Assembly (NCBI GenBank): GCA_045863555.1
Contig: BTUU01000036.1
Span: 1-19,922 of the forward strand
Source: JACRLV01 sp045863555
GTDB lineage: Bacteria > Planctomycetota > Phycisphaerae > UBA1845 > Fen-1342
Length of the DNA: 19,922 bases
Reading direction: 5' to 3'
Both the position numbers and the translations under genes were made by a program. Every line of letters begins with the position of its first letter. The stretch's first letter is position 1. Below, in pieces: positions 17,641 through 19,922 of the stretch. The notes beneath the pieces are model-generated. The model was given only the letters and a program-made list of their open reading frames with translations, made no database searches and had not been told where the DNA came from.

Positions 17641-18833
17641 ATGCCGCTCTGCGCGTCCGCGAGATTCGCATCACGCCGCTCGCGATCCCCATGCGGCTGC
17701 GCTTCGAACACGCGGCTGCGGCGCGCGAGATCGCCGACCCGATCATCGTCGAACTCGCGGCCGAGACGCCCATGCACGGTGTCAGCGGATTCGGTGAGAC
17801 GCTGGCACGGCCGTACGTCACGGGCGAGACGGCCGTGACCGTCGCCGCGGACGTCGCCGCGGTTTTTGCACCGCTGATTTCGCAGTTTCACGCTGAAAGC
17901 TTCCCCGAAGCGGTGGAATTCGCCGATTCGCTGCCGCTGGAACATGGCGGTCGCTGCGTTCACGCCGCCCGGGCCGCCGTCGAATTGGCGCTGCTCGACC
18001 TGGCGGGGAAAGCGTTCGACCGGCCCGTCGCCGATGCGGCCACGTATCTGAACCTGCCGGGCCTGAGCCCGCCGGGCTGCGTGCGCAGCGTGCGGTATTC
18101 CGGCGTCGTCGTCGGGCGCAAGCCGCTCAAGCGCGGTCTGCTGCTCCGCCTCCAGCGGTGTGCGGGCCTGCGCGACTTCAAGATCAAGGTGGCGGTGGAC
18201 GGCTGGGAGAATGCGCTGCGGCGCACCGCGCGGACGCTTGGCTCCGCCCTCGCGCGCGGCGCGGCGACGCTACGGGCGGATGCGAACGGCGGCTGGTCGG
18301 TGAAGGAAGCGCTGGCCGCGATCCCGATCCTGCGCGAGTGCGGCGTCTCGGCGTTGGAGCAGCCGCTGCCGCGAGATCTCGACGCGGAGCTGCCGAAGCT
18401 CGTCGCGGCGGACTGCCCGGACTTGATCGCGGATGAGTCGCTCCTGACAGAAGCGGACGCGGTGCGGTTGATTGACCTCGGCGTGCGGGTGCTGAACATC
18501 CGCATCGCGAAGAATGGCGGGCTGCTGCCGACGTGGCGGCTTGCCCATCGGGCGCGGTCGCGCGGAGCCGATGTGCAGCTTGGGTGTCTCGTGGGCGAGA
18601 CGAGCATCCTGACGGCGGCGGGGATCGCCTTTCTGGGCGCGTGTCCGGCGGCGCGGTTCGTCGAGGGGGCGTTCGGGCGATGGCTGCTCAAGGGCGATGT
18701 CGTGAGGCGGCCGATCACGTTCGGGCTGGGCGGGCGCGTTCCGAAATACCTGGCCGAGGGGCTGGGTGTGGAGGTAGATCGGGGGCTTCTCGGCGGCTTC
18801 GCGCGTGAACCCGCGACGTGCATCGCACTGTAG
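17637..18833 (+). CDS. Enolase-superfamily enzyme (muconate lactonizing / dipeptide epimerase-like)
   Basis: This 398-residue protein keeps the catalytic set of the muconate-lactonizing subgroup: K182-x-K184 on strand two, metal ligands D215 (ADANGGW), E241 (LEQPLP) and D266 (IADES), and the opposite base K292 (RIAKNGG). Such enzymes abstract an alpha-proton from a carboxylate. Activities in this subgroup include L-Ala-D/L-Glu or other dipeptide epimerisation, o-succinylbenzoate synthesis and muconate cycloisomerisation. The window has no menaquinone or muconate pathway genes, so dipeptide epimerase is the more neutral guess. It is slightly longer than the usual 350-370 residues. It starts inside the upstream stop (ATGA) and is followed at once by a palindromic hairpin. 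Confidence 0.88.
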   Translation: MNAALRVREIRITPLAIPMRLRFEHAAAAREIADPIIVELAAETPMHGVSGFGETLARPYVTGETAVTVAADVAAVFAPLISQFHAESFPEAVEFADSLPLEHGGRCVHAARAAVELALLDLAGKAFDRPVADAATYLNLPGLSPPGCVRSVRYSGVVVGRKPLKRGLLLRLQRCAGLRDFKIKVAVDGWENALRRTARTLGSALARGAATLRADANGGWSVKEALAAIPILRECGVSALEQPLPRDLDAELPKLVAADCPDLIADESLLTEADAVRLIDLGVRVLNIRIAKNGGLLPTWRLAHRARSRGADVQLGCLVGETSILTAAGIAFLGACPAARFVEGAFGRWLLKGDVVRRPITFGLGGRVPKYLAEGLGVEVDRGLLGGFAREPATCIAL

Positions 18834-18835
18834 CG

Positions 18836-18851
18836 CGGTGACACGTCACCG
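18836..18851 (+). terminator. Palindromic hairpin after the enolase-superfamily gene
   Basis: CGGTGACACGTCACCG is a perfect inverted repeat two bases after the TAG stop, folding as a six-bp stem with a CACG loop. No T-run follows, so it could be a stabilising 3' hairpin, a rho-assisted stop or a protein-binding palindrome. Confidence 0.4.
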
Positions 18852-18940
18852 TACTCCCCGCGAGGTGGGCGGATTCCGATCTGCTGGGGCCGATTTCGCG
18901 CAATTCCTGCCCGTTCCGGCCGCCCGCCGGCCCAAAACGG

Positions 18941-19212
18941 CGGAGTTTCGGCCCTGCGCGGCCGAGTTACCGCCCTGCGCGGCCGAGTTTGAGCCCTGCG
19001 CGACCGCGTTTCAGCCCTGCGCGGCCGTGTTTCAGCCCTGCGCGGCCGTGTTTCAGCCCTGCGCGGCCGCGTTTCAGCCCTGCGCGGCCGCGTTTCAGCC
19101 CTGCGCGGCCGACTTGCAGCCCTGCGCGGCGAAGAAACTGGGCTGCGCCGCCGAGAAAATGGGCTGCGCGGGAGAGAGACGGGGCTGCGCCGCCGGAAAA
19201 CGGGCTCCGAGA
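18941..19212. repeat. 21-bp-period GC-rich tandem array with internal TTT-to-AAA switch
   Basis: GCCCTGCGCGGCC or a close variant starts at 18951, 18972, 18993, 19014, 19035, 19056, 19077, 19098 and 19119, an exact 21-base period. The period continues as GGGCTGCGC(C/G)G-type units at 19140, 19161 and 19182, with a degenerate piece near 19202. A T-triplet marks each of the first nine units in phase (18946 onward); from 19135 the same phase position holds AAA, AAAA, AGA and AAAA. The TGCGC core stays in place across the switch. Adjacent left-hand units can pair GGCCGCG with CGCGGCC over an 11-base loop. The array occupies most of the 484-base gap between two convergent genes. The flanks (18852-18940 and 19213-19317) show nothing recognisable. 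Confidence 0.9.
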
Positions 19213-19317
19213 CGTCCCAGATTCCGCCGCGCTGTGAGGAGAACCCGCCGGGAGTGGCAATCGCACCAGAGCGGTTGGACGCAGATTCTGCACGTTCGCT
19301 CGGCCTCGGTATCTGGC

Positions 19318-19827
19318 CTACAAATCTACCACCTTAGTCCCACATTCGGGGCAAGTACCGGATTCATTCCCGTGCAGGTCATAGCCGCAGCAGGCACAAG
19401 GGATCTGAGCGCTCGTTCGGCGCGTGCTGAGCACGAGGAGCATCGTTGGAACAGCAAACAGCGCAGTCGGCAACCTTAACGGGATGTAGAGGTCGTAATG
19501 CACACCGTGGAGCAGCATCGTCCCGGGTGGCTGATACGTGCCTCCGTAACCGAGACCGATGGGGAGACTCCGACCGCCGACGAACCAGGAATCATCGCGA
19601 ACTGCCTGCGTCGGGCGGTCGACCCATACGCGGACTGATCCAAGACCTCGCCCGATTGAAACCTGAACACCGGGCATTCTGCTAGTATCTGAGATCCAGT
19701 ACCAGCCGCTCTTCGCTGTGATGATCCAAACTGAGACTAACGCGAGGGCGAGTGAGAACAGCCCGGCGCGAATTGGCCGCTTCTTCAGGTATTGGGAGAC
19801 GGCAAGCCAAGTGCGTCGTCCGCGCAT
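19318..19827 (-). CDS. Membrane protein with C-terminal CGYDL-type zinc ribbon
   Basis: The 169-residue protein has a basic N-terminus, a membrane helix at about 20-38, an extracytoplasmic-looking central region of about 75 residues, a second helix at about 118-134 and a terminal zinc ribbon. The ribbon ligands are C144-x2-C147 and C159-x2-C162, within a CGYDLHGN...CPECGT context. This ribbon is abundant in Planctomycetota proteins and is the window's best lineage marker. C146 is an extra cysteine inside the first CxxC. Both termini are probably cytoplasmic, which would place the ribbon in the cytoplasm. The function is unknown. A weak AGGGA lies about ten bases before the ATG. The 95 bases from 19828 to the window edge show no promoter I can support. 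Confidence 0.8.
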   Translation of the reverse strand: MRGRRTWLAVSQYLKKRPIRAGLFSLALALVSVWIITAKSGWYWISDTSRMPGVQVSIGRGLGSVRVWVDRPTQAVRDDSWFVGGRSLPIGLGYGGTYQPPGTMLLHGVHYDLYIPLRLPTALFAVPTMLLVLSTRRTSAQIPCACCGYDLHGNESGTCPECGTKVVDL

Positions 19828-19922
19828 ACTCGCGAAATCCCTGCCAGGGAGCGACTTCAGGCCGCGCGCTAGCCCAACTTTCGCACTTCGCCGCTGCGAT
19901 CGGCGTTGGCGTGGCGGGAGGG

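Noticed and set aside
18941..19212. CRISPR array
   Set aside because: A 21-bp period without unique spacers is a simple tandem repeat; there are no 25-40 bp repeats separated by unique spacers and no cas genes.

Overview
The window is high-GC bacterial chromosome (roughly two thirds G+C), and I read it as Planctomycetota, possibly Phycisphaerae-like. The best taxonomic clue is the gene at the right edge. It ends in a C-x2-C-GYDL-x-GN-x-SG-x-CPECGT zinc ribbon appended to a small membrane protein, a domain that is very common in planctomycetes. A FG-GAP lipoprotein, a DUF4175-like membrane protein and two lipobox proteins with LCGC/ALGC cleavage sites fit the same group. Lineage is inferred from protein character only.

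Layout, left to right. (1) 66-3956, minus: a very large secreted lipoprotein with FG-GAP beta-propeller blades. A hairpin follows its stop, and a good sigma70-like promoter lies in the divergent gap to (2), a DUF1015 protein on plus (4241-5527). (3) A tRNA-Ser(GGA) at 5650-5736. (4) The plus-strand cluster phoH - pgpH - ybeY (5878-9737): a PhoH ATPase, a 7TM-HD c-di-AMP phosphodiesterase and the 16S rRNA maturation endonuclease. This gene order is also known from Bacillus. (5) A compact minus-strand run, 14936 down to 9694: ppdK (pyruvate phosphate dikinase), a small CxxC/CxxC protein, a LolA/LolB-like lipoprotein and an endonuclease/exonuclease/phosphatase-family protein. The last three overlap or abut, and the final one overlaps the 3' end of ybeY tail to tail by 44 bp. 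(6) From 15188 on plus: a DUF4175-like coiled-coil membrane protein, a PstS-like phosphate-binding lipoprotein and an enolase-superfamily enzyme; the last two share an ATGA. (7) A 484-bp convergent intergenic region (18834-19317) holding a 21-bp-period tandem array, then the minus-strand zinc-ribbon membrane protein (19318-19827).

Most of the window is ordinary housekeeping: PPDK for pyruvate/PEP interconversion, PhoH/YbeY for RNA metabolism, PgpH for c-di-AMP turnover, one tRNA, and cell-envelope lipoproteins. I found no CRISPR array, insertion sequence, integrase, phage gene or recognisable defence system. The most unexplained structure is the 21-bp array at about 18941-19212. Its A/T triplet switches from TTT to AAA in exact phase after nine units, neighbouring units can form GC-rich hairpins, and the array sits between the 3' ends of two convergent genes.
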